Numbered from the stretch's first letter, positions 32,701-40,440 are shown. The stretch is DNA of 64,000 nt from Pseudomonas solani (GCF_026072635.1 NZ_AP023081.1:4832501-4896500), one strand, 5' to 3'. The notes: generated by a model from the letters alone, not told the origin. Made by a program: numbers and translations.

Positions 32701-32808
32701 ATCAACGGCGCGACGGCTGACGGCGGGCGCATGCAGATCGTCAACGACGCGCTCCGGATCTACTACCCGAACGGCCAGATCGGCCTGGAAATGGGGCTGT
32801 TCCTATGA
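29782..32808 (+). CDS. Central tail tip/host specificity protein J
   Basis: 1008 residues, lambda gpJ-like: KMLLALGEGEFNG near residue 45, YDVITNERFGLG, WTVLRDLAAIYRGMTYW, fibronectin-like domains at about 620-820 (PPTDVQIVASS, YLARVRAVN) and the C-terminal region VDGRTYMAGIGVGVEND typical of DUF1983. It forms the tail tip hub and carries downstream tip proteins. GAGGAA precedes the ATG. Confidence 0.9.
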   Translation: MIDFDEYMLAAQGVQLHGRKGGESEARQPVESPDSLRSVAKAKMLLALGEGEFNGRLDGTRIFLDGTPLIDSTGSSNFPYVKWEFRPGSQHQSYIQGMAAVENEIAQNVELRNGTPYVRAVTNLQLSAIRLRFRWPALQQQHTNGDITGYTVAYAIDVQTDGGAYQTVVSTAASGKTTGGYERSHRVDLPPATSGWQIRVRRLTPNSSTGTIADTMTVTAFTEIIDSKLRYPNTALLYIEFDASQFTNIPQVSCEPEMRIVQVPSNYDAATRTYSGPWDGTFQPAWTDNPAWITYDVITNERFGLGKRVKAWMVDKWELYRIGQYCDQLVPDGQGGQEPRYTCNIYIQSKAEAWTVLRDLAAIYRGMTYWAQGQMVSIADMPRDIDYLYTRANVIDGKFTYSSSSERTRFTRALVSYDNPANGYESDTTAPPPDLALIRRYGVNLLELSAIGCTSESEAQRRGVWALLTNAKDRVVTFQVGLDGQIPMPGYIIGIADPLLAGRPIGGRISSFQANRQLTLDRKPAAKPGDRLLINLPSGKAEARTIETVEGNVVTVTTAYSEVPQAQLQWSVDADDLAVQQFRVTGVARDDMHLFTITATQHDPNKFEEVDTGARIEDRPITVIPPSRQAPPTDVQIVASSAVSQGLAVTTATIRWVAPEHAVAFDVEWRRDDGDWTKLPRTGNTNVDIVGIYAGAYLARVRAVNVMDVVSVAATSVLTNLDGKVGNPPALAFLSATPAVFAMHLRWGFPAGAGDTAYTEIMQNVVNNDTGATLLGHYAYPIAEHTLVQLAAGVELWFKARLVDRLGNVGPWTAWTRGQSSANQSDYDAYFNKRISESALAQALLTKIDSGGGAMVAVEQLANALAAMYTIKTQLTVDGRTYMAGIGVGVENDEGVIESQILLAAGRVAIIDPNTGSSSLVAPFVVQGGQVFINSAVIGNATISFAKITDSVQSDNYVPNTSGWRLAKAGGLQINGATADGGRMQIVNDALRIYYPNGQIGLEMGLFL

Positions 32809-33101
32809 GTGTTGGTTTTCGCATCTACAGCCCCGACGGGAAGCTGCGGATGGACTGGACCTCGAACGTCACCCAGGTCATGGGCAGCTTCGACACCGGC
32901 TTCTCCGCCGGGTCGCTTGCTGTCCAGTGGCCGGCGGGTCGCATTCCCTTCTGGGTCCAGATCCCGAAGTTATCGACGCACCCCAAGGGCACCCGGCTGG
33001 CGGCAATCGATTTGACGGAGGCCGGGATCACCTGGGAGTTCGGCGCCTTCATCCCAGAAGGTGGCACCGGCGATTCAACGGTTTGGTATGGGTACTTCTG
33101 A
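32805..33101 (+). CDS. Small tail tip-associated protein (98 aa)
   Basis: 98 residues overlapping the J stop by 4 bp (MSVGFRIYSPDGKLRMDW...). Beta-rich with Trp and Gly. Same-operon small proteins of this type follow J in Pseudomonas siphophages. Function unknown; probably a tip or fibre-base component. Confidence 0.55.
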   Translation: MSVGFRIYSPDGKLRMDWTSNVTQVMGSFDTGFSAGSLAVQWPAGRIPFWVQIPKLSTHPKGTRLAAIDLTEAGITWEFGAFIPEGGTGDSTVWYGYF

Positions 33102-33934
33102 TGACCGCGAAACTACTGACATACCTGCCCAGCGGGGCGCTCCAGATGGACTCCTCGCGGGTGACGTTCGGCTTGCGCAAGTCCGGAAACCTGGTGTTCG
33201 CATACCGTGACTACAAGCTGATCCAGCGCTCCATTGGCGGCGACGTGTGGATTCCCTGGACGCAGTATGACGACGTCTACAGTTGCACCTTCGAGGCGGT
33301 GGCTCCGGTTCTGTTTCTGCACGGCCCCGGTGCCCGCGCTTACATGACGCGCAACGGCAACCAGTGGACCTTCTACTTCGCGGGCGCCAGCGTTGAAACA
33401 CGCTTCTACATGTTCGATTTCATGATCGACACCGGCACCGGACCGGCGTTGATCACCAGAACGCCGGAGGGCGCGGTCACGTTCAACTCCCGGCAGTGGC
33501 CCATGAACGTCGTGGCCAATGTCGTGCCAGCAGTTCCTCCGCCGCCGATTGGCAACCCGACCCCGCCGTGGGGCAGGAACTACCCGGCTTACACGGGCGG
33601 CACCTTCGAGGTGCTGGCGGCTCAGTCCTCTACGTTCGAGTGGATTGTCAGCCGCTGGCATTACCAGATGACGCCAGGGCGGCTCTACGCGGCGTCTCTT
33701 CAGTGGAGCCGCGGGGCGATGATGGTCGGAGGTGAATACACCTATAACCGGGCGTGGAACGTCATTGAGGGCGCCTACGGCAACGTGGGGTCGATGTCGT
33801 TCTGGTTCACCACACTCCCAGGCACAAAGTTCGGTTATGAGTACGTCACCGAGCGTTTCTACAACGTCCCCACCCGCCTGCCGGCGGCCCAGGTGATTGA
33901 CGTCACCGACCTGCCTTTCCCTTACGACGCTTGA
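33101..33934 (+). CDS. Tail tip/fibre-associated structural protein
   Basis: 277 residues from the ATG that overlaps the upstream stop as TGATG. Its start (LLTYLPSGALQMDSSRVTFG) mirrors the RIYSPDGKLRMD opening of the preceding gene, so the two may share a small attachment motif. A Pro-rich hinge (VPPPPIGNPTPPWG) divides two beta-rich halves. Likely part of the distal tail; no firm family. Confidence 0.5.
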   Translation: MTAKLLTYLPSGALQMDSSRVTFGLRKSGNLVFAYRDYKLIQRSIGGDVWIPWTQYDDVYSCTFEAVAPVLFLHGPGARAYMTRNGNQWTFYFAGASVETRFYMFDFMIDTGTGPALITRTPEGAVTFNSRQWPMNVVANVVPAVPPPPIGNPTPPWGRNYPAYTGGTFEVLAAQSSTFEWIVSRWHYQMTPGRLYAASLQWSRGAMMVGGEYTYNRAWNVIEGAYGNVGSMSFWFTTLPGTKFGYEYVTERFYNVPTRLPAAQVIDVTDLPFPYDA

Positions 33935-33973
33935 CCAGTGGCGGCGCTGCCGCCCACCTCAGAGAGAACCCAC

Positions 33974-35680
33974 ATGGCACGACAAGAAATCCTGCTCGGC
34001 GATGCGCCGACTGGCGAGGGCGGCGACAACGCGCGTGAAGCCTTCACCCGAGTCAACCAGATGACGGCCGAGTTGTACGAGGGAATGGCCAACTTGGAGA
34101 GCGGCAAGGTCAGCACGAGTGACCCGCGCCTTTCCGACTCTCGAGAGTGGACGGCGGCCACGGTGCCTCAGCCCGAGGCGGAGGCCGGCACGTCTACCAC
34201 TCGACGGGCCTGGACTGCTCAGCGCGTATGGCAGGCTGCCGCGGCCTGGTGGGCGACGTCGGCTATGAAGACGAAGCTGGACGGCATTGACGCCGGCGCC
34301 CAGGCGAACCCTGCTGCAGCATCTCAGGTTGAGGCCGAGGCGGGGACAGGTACGGTGATTCGCTCCTGGACCAGCCAGAGGATCTGGCAGGCGATCGCGG
34401 CCTGGTGGAACGCTTCCGCAATGAAGTCGAAGCTGGACGGCGTTGCGGCGAATGCCACCGCCAACGCCACCGACGCGCAGCTCCGGGACCGTTCGACCCA
34501 TACAGGTACTCAACTCGCCTCGTCCATCAGCAACTTCGGGACTGCTGCTATCGGAACCCTTTTGTCCGGATTCACTGTCGCCTCCTCACGCGCTGCTGTT
34601 ACTGCGGCAGATTCGGTACTTGTCGCCTTCCAGAAAGTGCAGAAGTACTTGAACGATTTGGGTACAGCGGCATTCGCTACGCTGACCGCATCAATTATTG
34701 ATGTAACACCCGGTAGGGTACTAAAGGCAGGAGATGGCGGATGGATGGGCGATGTGCCCGTAGTTACTGGATTTACCAATATTGATGACAGAACTATTAG
34801 GGGCTTCCGTTTCTATAATAATACGGTCCCTGGAGTTGCACCTCCTGGCATCCAGGGCGGTGTTTTCAAGACGTTCGGAATTACCGGGGATATGGTTGTT
34901 CAGGTCTTCTGGGAAACATCTACAGGAAGTTCGCTAGGAAGAAAGTACCGCCGCAACTGTTACGGAACTAATGGTCCCTGGAGTATGTGGGCGCCAGACC
35001 CAATTGTTAACACCATGCCATTCATTAACTTAATGCCCGATAGCGGCCGCTTTGCTGGGCGGATTAACCCCCTGCAGCCAAGCGTTACGACTTTCGCGGC
35101 CTCCACGTTCTTGTCTCCATACAACGGCGGGTCGCACGCGTCGGGCGGCCAATTCATCAGCGATAACAGCACCAATGGCGGGGCGGCGGGGGCACTAACA
35201 GAGCCGGTTTCCACTCTGCTTACTGCCATGGGGCGCACTGGTACAGGCGCCCGCTACGGGATCGAATTCTTCGTCGACACCTATAGCTTCGGCAGTGGCA
35301 CCGCCAATCCGGGGGCGGGCACTGATTCAGTTACTCGCTATCTGGCTACTACCAACTTGACCAGGGCGCTTTTTCAAGCCCAACAGTACGCCACAATGGT
35401 TATGTGGATTAGGGCAAGAGTTAGCGCGTTTCACTTCCAGTTTGAGTATTACAAAAATGGAGTTTTGACTCCGGCCAACACCCCAATTACGGTCGCCGAA
35501 GGATGGGTTCACGTTCGGTTTGTTTCGCAGTCCGGCGTGGGCTACAGCAACTCCTGGCCGAACTTGTGCGGAATTTCTGGAGCCTCGGTAAACATCGGTT
35601 GCATGGCCGTGTATGGCGGAATAGTCGATGTAGGCTTTCACACTTCACCGCTTGCCACTATTAACGAAATGAGTACCTAA
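33974..35680 (+). CDS. Tail fibre protein
   Basis: 568 residues. The N-terminal 60 residues (ILLGDAPTGEGGDNAREAFTR) resemble fibre attachment domains. Two tandem repeats of about 50 residues follow (68-119 and 120-166; EAEAGT..T, WTxQRxWQA, SAMKxKLDG), then a shaft and a C-terminal region whose DNA becomes visibly AT-richer after about 34550. This mosaic is typical of a receptor-binding domain swapped between phages. GAGAGAA lies upstream of the ATG. Confidence 0.8.
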   Translation: MARQEILLGDAPTGEGGDNAREAFTRVNQMTAELYEGMANLESGKVSTSDPRLSDSREWTAATVPQPEAEAGTSTTRRAWTAQRVWQAAAAWWATSAMKTKLDGIDAGAQANPAAASQVEAEAGTGTVIRSWTSQRIWQAIAAWWNASAMKSKLDGVAANATANATDAQLRDRSTHTGTQLASSISNFGTAAIGTLLSGFTVASSRAAVTAADSVLVAFQKVQKYLNDLGTAAFATLTASIIDVTPGRVLKAGDGGWMGDVPVVTGFTNIDDRTIRGFRFYNNTVPGVAPPGIQGGVFKTFGITGDMVVQVFWETSTGSSLGRKYRRNCYGTNGPWSMWAPDPIVNTMPFINLMPDSGRFAGRINPLQPSVTTFAASTFLSPYNGGSHASGGQFISDNSTNGGAAGALTEPVSTLLTAMGRTGTGARYGIEFFVDTYSFGSGTANPGAGTDSVTRYLATTNLTRALFQAQQYATMVMWIRARVSAFHFQFEYYKNGVLTPANTPITVAEGWVHVRFVSQSGVGYSNSWPNLCGISGASVNIGCMAVYGGIVDVGFHTSPLATINEMST

Positions 35681-35682
35681 CT

Positions 35683-36105
35683 ATGAGAGTTCTTTGTGAT
35701 GGTGAGTTTTTCGCCGAGTGGGGCGGGACGCTGGAAGAACTCGCTGAGTTCAACGGGTATGACTTGGGCAGGTTCTCGATCGAGGACGATATGGCCCTGG
35801 AAACAGAAGAGCAGGTGATCGGGCGGCTCACGGCTGTGGTGCAACTCCACATGGATGAGGTAGCGCACGAGCGAAGCTATGACAGCATCCTGAGCCTGTG
35901 CACCTACGCCACCAGCACGAACGAGCAGTTCAGGGCCGAGGGCCAGGCCGGTGTCGTGTGGCGGGATGCCTGCTGGGCGCTGGGTCATGAGTTGGTGGCC
36001 AGGGTGCGCGCCGGCACGGCCGATGTCCCAACCGAGGCGGAGCTGCTGGCCATGTTGCCAGCGATGGAATGGCCCCCGAAGGCCGAGGCCGAACCCACCA
36101 CCTGA
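35683..36105 (+). CDS. Probable tail fibre assembly protein
   Basis: 140 residues starting 2 bp after the fibre stop. Short N-terminal strands (RVLCDGEFFAEWGG) and a long helical C-terminal part ending in Pro/Glu-rich residues. Position directly after a fibre gene is that of fibre chaperones; the sequence itself does not show a family I can name with certainty. Confidence 0.5.
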   Translation: MRVLCDGEFFAEWGGTLEELAEFNGYDLGRFSIEDDMALETEEQVIGRLTAVVQLHMDEVAHERSYDSILSLCTYATSTNEQFRAEGQAGVVWRDACWALGHELVARVRAGTADVPTEAELLAMLPAMEWPPKAEAEPTT

Positions 36106-36134
36106 AGCCCCGCATCCCGCTGGGCTTCTTCTTT
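36104..36134 (+). terminator. Terminator after fibre genes
   Basis: GAAGCCC (36104-36110), 11-nt loop, GGGCTTC (36122-36128), then TTCTTT. It overlaps the stop codon of the preceding gene. Confidence 0.6.
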
Positions 36135-36146
36135 CTGGAGCACGAT

Positions 36147-36788
36147 ATGCAGATTACGGAGCAGCAGCTGCTGCAAGCCCTCCCGAACGCCCGCCGCCGC
36201 GCGGGCGTTTTCGTTTCCGCCATCAACCGCGCCACCGCTCGGTTCAACATCACGTCGCCGGTGCGCCTGGCGGCCTTCCTGGCCCAGGTCGGCCACGAGA
36301 GCGGCGAGCTCACCCGGCTGGTGGAAAACCTGAATTACAGCGCCCAGGCCCTGGCCAACACCTGGCCGGCTCGATTCGCCGAAGATCCGCAGGCGCGGGT
36401 GAAGACACCGAACGGCCTGGCCATTCGCCTGCAGCGGCAGCCCGAGGCGATCGCGAACGCCGTCTATGGCGGCCGGATGGGCAACGGCCAGGCGGTCTCC
36501 GGCGACGGCTGGCGGTACCGCGGGCGGGGGCTGATCCATTTGACCGGAAAGGCCAACCACGAGGCAGCGAGCGCGGATCTCGGCGTCGACCTGGTGGCGC
36601 ACCCGGAACTGCTCGAACAGCCGGAGCACGCAGCCATGGCCGCAGCCTGGTTCTGGGCCTCGCGCGGGCTCAATGAGCTGGCCGACCAGGGTGATTTCGA
36701 GGGCATCACCCGGCGCATCAATGGCGGCCTCACCGGCCTGGCCGAGCGCCGCGTGCTCTGGGAGCGGGCGAAGGGGGCGCTGTCATGA
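36147..36788 (+). CDS. Endolysin, GH19 chitinase-like
   Basis: 213 residues with the glycoside hydrolase 19 fold signature: FLAQVGHESGELTRLVENLN (catalytic Glu51 and Glu60), GNGQAVSGDGWRYRGRGLIHLTG, and C-terminal ITRRINGGLTGLAERR. No signal peptide or membrane anchor, so export through a holin hole is needed. TCTGGAG precedes the ATG. Followed by overlapping spanin genes. Confidence 0.9.
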   Translation: MQITEQQLLQALPNARRRAGVFVSAINRATARFNITSPVRLAAFLAQVGHESGELTRLVENLNYSAQALANTWPARFAEDPQARVKTPNGLAIRLQRQPEAIANAVYGGRMGNGQAVSGDGWRYRGRGLIHLTGKANHEAASADLGVDLVAHPELLEQPEHAAMAAAWFWASRGLNELADQGDFEGITRRINGGLTGLAERRVLWERAKGALS

Positions 36789-37150
36789 TCGGCGCTATCC
36801 CTGTGCGCCTGGTGCTGTCCGGCGTGGCGCTGCTGGCCGCTGGCGCCCTCGGCGCCTGGCTGGCTGCCGGTCACTATAAGCCGCAGTTGGACGAGGCCCA
36901 GGACCTGGCCGCCCAGTGCCGTCTCGCCCGTGGCGCCCTGGAGAGCGCCGTCGCCGAGCAGAACGCGCGTGTGGCCCAGCTGCGCGCGGAGGCCGAACAG
37001 CGGCAGCAGGTCGCCGCCCAGGCCCAGCAGGAGGCGCGGAAGGTCGCCGCCGTCGACTACGCGGCCGCCCAACGCCTGCAGCAGGAGCGGATCGGCGGTG
37101 ACCAGTGCACCGCGGCCGCGACGGTGATCGACCGGGAGCTGGGGCTATGA
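36785..37150 (+). CDS. Rz: Rz-like inner-membrane spanin
   Basis: 121 residues. One N-terminal membrane helix (LVLSGVALLAAGALGAWLAA) and a long periplasmic coiled coil rich in Ala, Gln and Glu. Overlaps the endolysin by 4 bp and the o-spanin start by 4 bp. With Rz1 it bridges the periplasm and fuses membranes at lysis. Confidence 0.85.
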   Translation: MIGAIPVRLVLSGVALLAAGALGAWLAAGHYKPQLDEAQDLAAQCRLARGALESAVAEQNARVAQLRAEAEQRQQVAAQAQQEARKVAAVDYAAAQRLQQERIGGDQCTAAATVIDRELGL

Positions 37151-37410
37151 GGCTGGGAATCGTGGTGGTGGGGGTGATTGCGCTGGCGGGGTGCGCCGGC
37201 CGGCAGGAAGCCGAGCCGCGCCTGGTGCGCGTGGAGGTTCCGGTGGCGGTGCCTTGCCGGGTACCGGAAGTGGCTGTGCCGCCCTGGGCAGCATCTACGC
37301 TGCGCGCGGGCGACTCGCTGGAGGTGAAGGTGCGTGCGCTGTTGGCTGAGCGCCGCCAGCGGATTGGCTATGAGAGGGAGCTGCTCGGTTCGGCTCAGTC
37401 CTGCCGGTAG
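37147..37410 (+). CDS. Rz1: Rz1-like outer-membrane lipoprotein spanin
   Basis: 87 residues from the ATG at 37147 (CTATGA overlap with Rz). Signal MRLGIVVVGVIALAGC with lipobox Cys16, then a Pro/Val-rich stretch (VEVPVAVPCRVPEVAVPPW) and a helical end. This is a separated rather than fully nested Rz/Rz1 pair. Its stop is 5 bp from the convergent acyltransferase stop. Confidence 0.85.
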   Translation: MRLGIVVVGVIALAGCAGRQEAEPRLVRVEVPVAVPCRVPEVAVPPWAASTLRAGDSLEVKVRALLAERRQRIGYERELLGSAQSCR

Positions 37411-37415
37411 CGAGG

Positions 37416-38513
37416 TCAAGTCTCGCTAGTACGTACCGGTGCATATTTCTGGGAGAAGTGAGCTAGTTTTCCCCAAAGAGCATCTCGATATATCTTGTAA
37501 CGGAACTCGAAAATAGTAGCCATGGCTAGCGCCAGCACTAAACTTCCACAGCACATTACACAGAAGCCCATCCATGGAGCATCTTTAAAGAACCCAGCTC
37601 TGGATATGAATTCCATCAGAGGGTAGTGGCAAAGATACAGCGTATAAGAGTATTGCCCCATATACTCAATTGGGCCGACTGCTGGTTTTGGGATTAATTC
37701 TCTGTTGAGTCTGCCTGCAAGTATCGTGGTCAATATTAACGGCAATGTCACAACTAGGTTCCAGATAATGGAATAAGTTCCATCCTCTGGCCATATAGAG
37801 GAAATAAACATTATAGAAATTGATATTGCTGTTGCAATGATAAGAACATAGCTTTTGATTGAGTTGGTGACACCTTTTTTTACTAAAAACCAAGTTCCTG
37901 CGCCGATAAACCAAATAATCCCTAGGTCCTTGCCTTTACCGATCACATCAAGAACTACAAACGATAGTGACGCACCGAAAAGACCTATCAGGCCCCATTT
38001 CAGATAGCGATTGGTCTTGCTGATAGTCAAGGCGAGCACACCGTAGAAAATATAGAGCCACCACTCCTGCGCTACTGACCACAGTGGTCGGTTTGTTCCA
38101 AACGTATCATTTGAGAAAGGCTCAGGCAGCAGCAGAAATATATTTTCAAAGAATGTTTTTACATCATAGCTCTTTGGGTATGGATGCTCGGTGGATCGGT
38201 AGAAGAAATACTCTAGCACCGCATAGAGAATTAGGACGGGGATAAGTGGGATGAATATTCTACAGGCTCTGTCAAATAGGAAGTTTTGATAGCTATATCC
38301 CGAATTTGTCCGGCGGCTGTCGCATAGCCAAGCGATCGTGAATCCAGATAAAAAGAAAAATATAATTACGGCTGAAGACTGTATGTACGGAGAGTTTGGC
38401 CACTGTGTGAAGCTCATCAGTCCATAGTAAGAGGCGGCATGCCCGGCTACGACTATGTGAGAGGCGATAACTCGAAGTAGCAGAAGATAGTCAGAAGTGA
38501 ACCTGTTGAGCAT
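37416..38513 (-). CDS. Acyltransferase-3 family membrane protein (O-antigen modification)
   Basis: 365 residues, about ten hydrophobic helices. The N-terminal RVIASHIVVAGHA supplies the family His in the first helix region and the FFFLSGFTIAWL motif follows; later RPLWSVAQEWWLY is typical of OafA/YrhL-type acyltransferases. DNA is strikingly AT-rich against its neighbours, indicating recent transfer. D3 and similar phages carry such genes for serotype conversion. It is last in a leftward operon whose promoter has a LexA box; start overlaps the upstream stop as TAATG. Confidence 0.8.
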   Translation of the reverse strand: MLNRFTSDYLLLLRVIASHIVVAGHAASYYGLMSFTQWPNSPYIQSSAVIIFFFLSGFTIAWLCDSRRTNSGYSYQNFLFDRACRIFIPLIPVLILYAVLEYFFYRSTEHPYPKSYDVKTFFENIFLLLPEPFSNDTFGTNRPLWSVAQEWWLYIFYGVLALTISKTNRYLKWGLIGLFGASLSFVVLDVIGKGKDLGIIWFIGAGTWFLVKKGVTNSIKSYVLIIATAISISIMFISSIWPEDGTYSIIWNLVVTLPLILTTILAGRLNRELIPKPAVGPIEYMGQYSYTLYLCHYPLMEFISRAGFFKDAPWMGFCVMCCGSLVLALAMATIFEFRYKIYRDALWGKLAHFSQKYAPVRTSET

Positions 38514-38617
38514 TAATGGCCATCCTGTGGCTGGGCATTTTGGTTGCCCGAAGAGTCCGAGGTCATTGAATGTATCGAAGCGGATACAATGATACCGATT
38601 AGACCACCCGAGATCAC
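38513..38617 (-). CDS. Tiny coupled membrane protein (34 aa)
   Basis: GTG start overlaps the upstream TGA (GTGA) and its TAA overlaps the acyltransferase ATG (TAATG). The product has one hydrophobic segment (ISGGLIGIIVSAS) and a polar Gln/Asn-rich end. The double overlap argues for translation coupling and perhaps simply for passing ribosomes to the acyltransferase. No family. Confidence 0.4.
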   Translation of the reverse strand: MISGGLIGIIVSASIHSMTSDSSGNQNAQPQDGH

Positions 38618-39318
38618 CAGCCAGGCGACGGAACAGGTGCCGGCACCAGGCCTTGGCCGGCGCAGGCCTCGCAGTCGTCCACCAGGTCGAACCGTTCGCG
38701 ACAGACTGGACACCTGGCCCATGCCGCCCAATGCAGGCGCCCCTTCAGCTGGTCCGCCCGGGCCTGGTCGCCAGCGGCAAGCGCCTCCCTGGCCAGGTCG
38801 CGCACCAGGCGGTAATGGTCCGGGTCGATGATCCTGGGCGTTATCCGGCCGTTCTGCAGGTGGCCCACCAGGTGGAAGCGGTACGCGCCGCCGCCTTTAG
38901 CGTCGGTCCAGGTGAGGCCGTCAATCGCGCCGCGATCGACGATTCGGGCCTCCATCATGCGTAGCTGCCCGTCGGCGTCGTGGTCAGCGCGCAATGCATC
39001 CAAATGTGGGTGCTGTCTCGCAGCAAGATGGCGACGTTCCAGTACACCGACCACCGCCCCGTTGCTCTCGTCGATGACGTGATAGAACCCGAGGGCGTGC
39101 ACCCTGTCACTGGCCACGCGCTCAATCGCGTGCGCGTGCATGCTGATGACCAGGTCCCGCATCTCCAGGAATTCCACCTCATCGACCGCGCCGGCCTTCA
39201 GCAGCTCGGCGGCCTTGCGTAGCTGATCAGTGCGCCAGGTTCCCGGCATGCCGTAGATCTGCTGATGGTAGGAAAGGGCGAACCGGAACGAGTCGCGATC
39301 GGTGGGGGCGTGGAACAT
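38614..39318 (-). CDS. SOS-regulated hypothetical protein with C-terminal zinc-ribbon-like cysteines
   Basis: 234 residues. The N-terminal half is helical (TDQLRKAAELLKAGAVDEVEF); the C-terminal part has CPVC and CEAC pairs (ARCPVCRERFDLVDDCEACAG), a likely zinc ribbon. The ATG at 39318 lies 17 bp downstream of a LexA box. No family recognised. It heads an operon with a tiny membrane protein and the acyltransferase. Confidence 0.6.
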   Translation of the reverse strand: MFHAPTDRDSFRFALSYHQQIYGMPGTWRTDQLRKAAELLKAGAVDEVEFLEMRDLVISMHAHAIERVASDRVHALGFYHVIDESNGAVVGVLERRHLAARQHPHLDALRADHDADGQLRMMEARIVDRGAIDGLTWTDAKGGGAYRFHLVGHLQNGRITPRIIDPDHYRLVRDLAREALAAGDQARADQLKGRLHWAAWARCPVCRERFDLVDDCEACAGQGLVPAPVPSPGW

Positions 39319-39334
39319 GGTGAGTCCATAAATA

Positions 39335-39377
39335 CTGTTTATACGTACAGTATTTATCCTGCGGCACGCTCTGCCAA
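39335..39377 (-). promoter_or_regulatory. LexA-regulated promoter of the right-end operon
   Basis: LexA box CTGT-N8-ACAG at 39335-39350. Read leftward, -35 TTGGCA (39377-39372), 17-bp spacer and -10 AATACT (39354-39349) overlapping the box. Geometry is the same as at the DUF1654 promoter. Confidence 0.7.
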
Positions 39378-39394
39378 CTCCAGCAGACGAGCTG

Positions 39395-40053
39395 TCAGGG
39401 TACGCGCTCGACCAGGTGCTCGCCCTGGTTGCGCACGTTGCCCACGGCGCGGTCCACTCGGTACCACTCGAACACCTCGGGCCCCTCGCCGGCCGCCAGC
39501 ATCTCCTCGGCGCGCTCGCGAGGCGTGGCCGGGTCCAGCCATTCCCGGGCGAGGGCAGGGGAGAACGCTACCGGCCGGCGGTCGTGCACATCGACCATGC
39601 CGCCCAGGCTGTCGGCGGTGATGATCACGAAACCGTCTGAGTCCTGCGGCTCGTCATGCACCTGGCCGATCGAGGCGCACAGCGTTGGCGCGCCATCCCG
39701 CCGCCGAATGAAGTAAGGCTGTTTCCGCTTCTCGCCTTCGTCGACCCACTCGAACCACCCAGACACCGGGCAGAGCATGCGATGCGGCCAGATGGCCCGG
39801 AAGAACGGCCCATGCGCGACCTTCTCGGCGCGGGCGTTGATCGGCGCAGCGCGATCGGTGGCCCAATGAGGCCGCCAACCCCAGCGAACCGGCGCCACTC
39901 GCGCGTCGTCCTCAAGCGGCAGCACCACCTGCACTTGGGTGGTGGGGGCGACGTTGTAGCGCGGATCAAGCGGCGTGCCCGGGGCAGGCTGTGGATGTTC
40001 AGGAGGTAGTGAATCTCTGCCCAGCTCATGTACTGGGCAACGCGGCCGCACAT
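39395..40053 (-). CDS. SRAP/YedK-like DNA-protein crosslink protein, broken by one missing base
   Basis: Starts MCGRVAQY with the catalytic Cys2 of the SRAP (HMCES/YedK) family. The frame is lost at the CCC-GGGG tract 39978-39984; the rest (LDPRYNVAPTTQVQVVLP, RAEKVAHGPFFRAIW, CPVSGWFEWVDEGEK, and the ADSLGGMVDVHDRRPV region) is in the -1 frame to 39395. One extra base gives HSLPPGTPLDPRYNVAPT and a 219-residue protein. The family covalently caps abasic sites in single-stranded DNA. A GTG start in the second frame exists but lacks Cys2. Confidence 0.8.
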
Positions 40054-40440
40054 GGTCGGCGTCCTGCTGGTGGTGGGTGTGGGTGGAAGGGTAGATCAGG
40101 GGAGGGGAAAGGTTGCCCAGAACGGGCGAGAGGGGGGCGGTGATACCAATTCCGATACCGATTTCCGCTTTCGGGTGCTTTTTAGAGCGTCTCGGTGAGA
40201 TTCGGACCAGGCTACAGCCCAGTAAAACCGGGCTTCTTAATCTCCACCGGAAGCATCACAAACTGCATGGTGATGTTGGCGGTGGAGATCACGGTTGAAT
40301 CCTGGGCTGGCTGGGGCGCTGACGCGCAAAAGGGCGCGATTGTAGCGGTTTTGCGGGCGGGGCGGGGAGTCGGTTGTCGGCGGCGCGTCGGTTTAGCGGG
40401 CGAGCGCTGGTTTTCACCCGCCCGCGCGGTGTACCGCCCA
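40054..40440. other. Prophage/host boundary region without a convincing gene
   Basis: 387 bp between the SRAP gene and ppiC. I see no tRNA and no integrase; the attachment site probably lies here but cannot be located without its partner outside the window. The main structure is a long imperfect inverted repeat at 40240-40289 (ATCTCCACCG with CGGTGGAGAT, inner CATCAC with GTGATG). A short leftward frame ends with a TAG at about 40214 and has no clear start. Confidence 0.45.

Noticed and set aside
34150..34500. Repeated units in the tail fibre considered as a CRISPR-like array
   Set aside because: Only two diverged copies in frame with a protein; no spacer-repeat structure.
39395..40051. GTG-started SRAP protein as the functional form
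   Set aside because: This start would drop the catalytic Cys2 in MCGR, which is present two bases upstream in the other frame; a one-base loss is the simpler reading.
40180..40300. Possible tRNA or tmRNA 3' end as attachment site
   Set aside because: Hairpins are present but no T-loop (GGTTCGAATC-like) or CCA end can be found, and no acceptor stem pairs.
40214..40330. Leftward frame ending VEIKKPGFTGL as the end of a host gene cut by the prophage
   Set aside because: The frame lacks a start with a ribosome site and overlaps the long inverted repeat; it cannot be told from chance without the neighbouring sequence.
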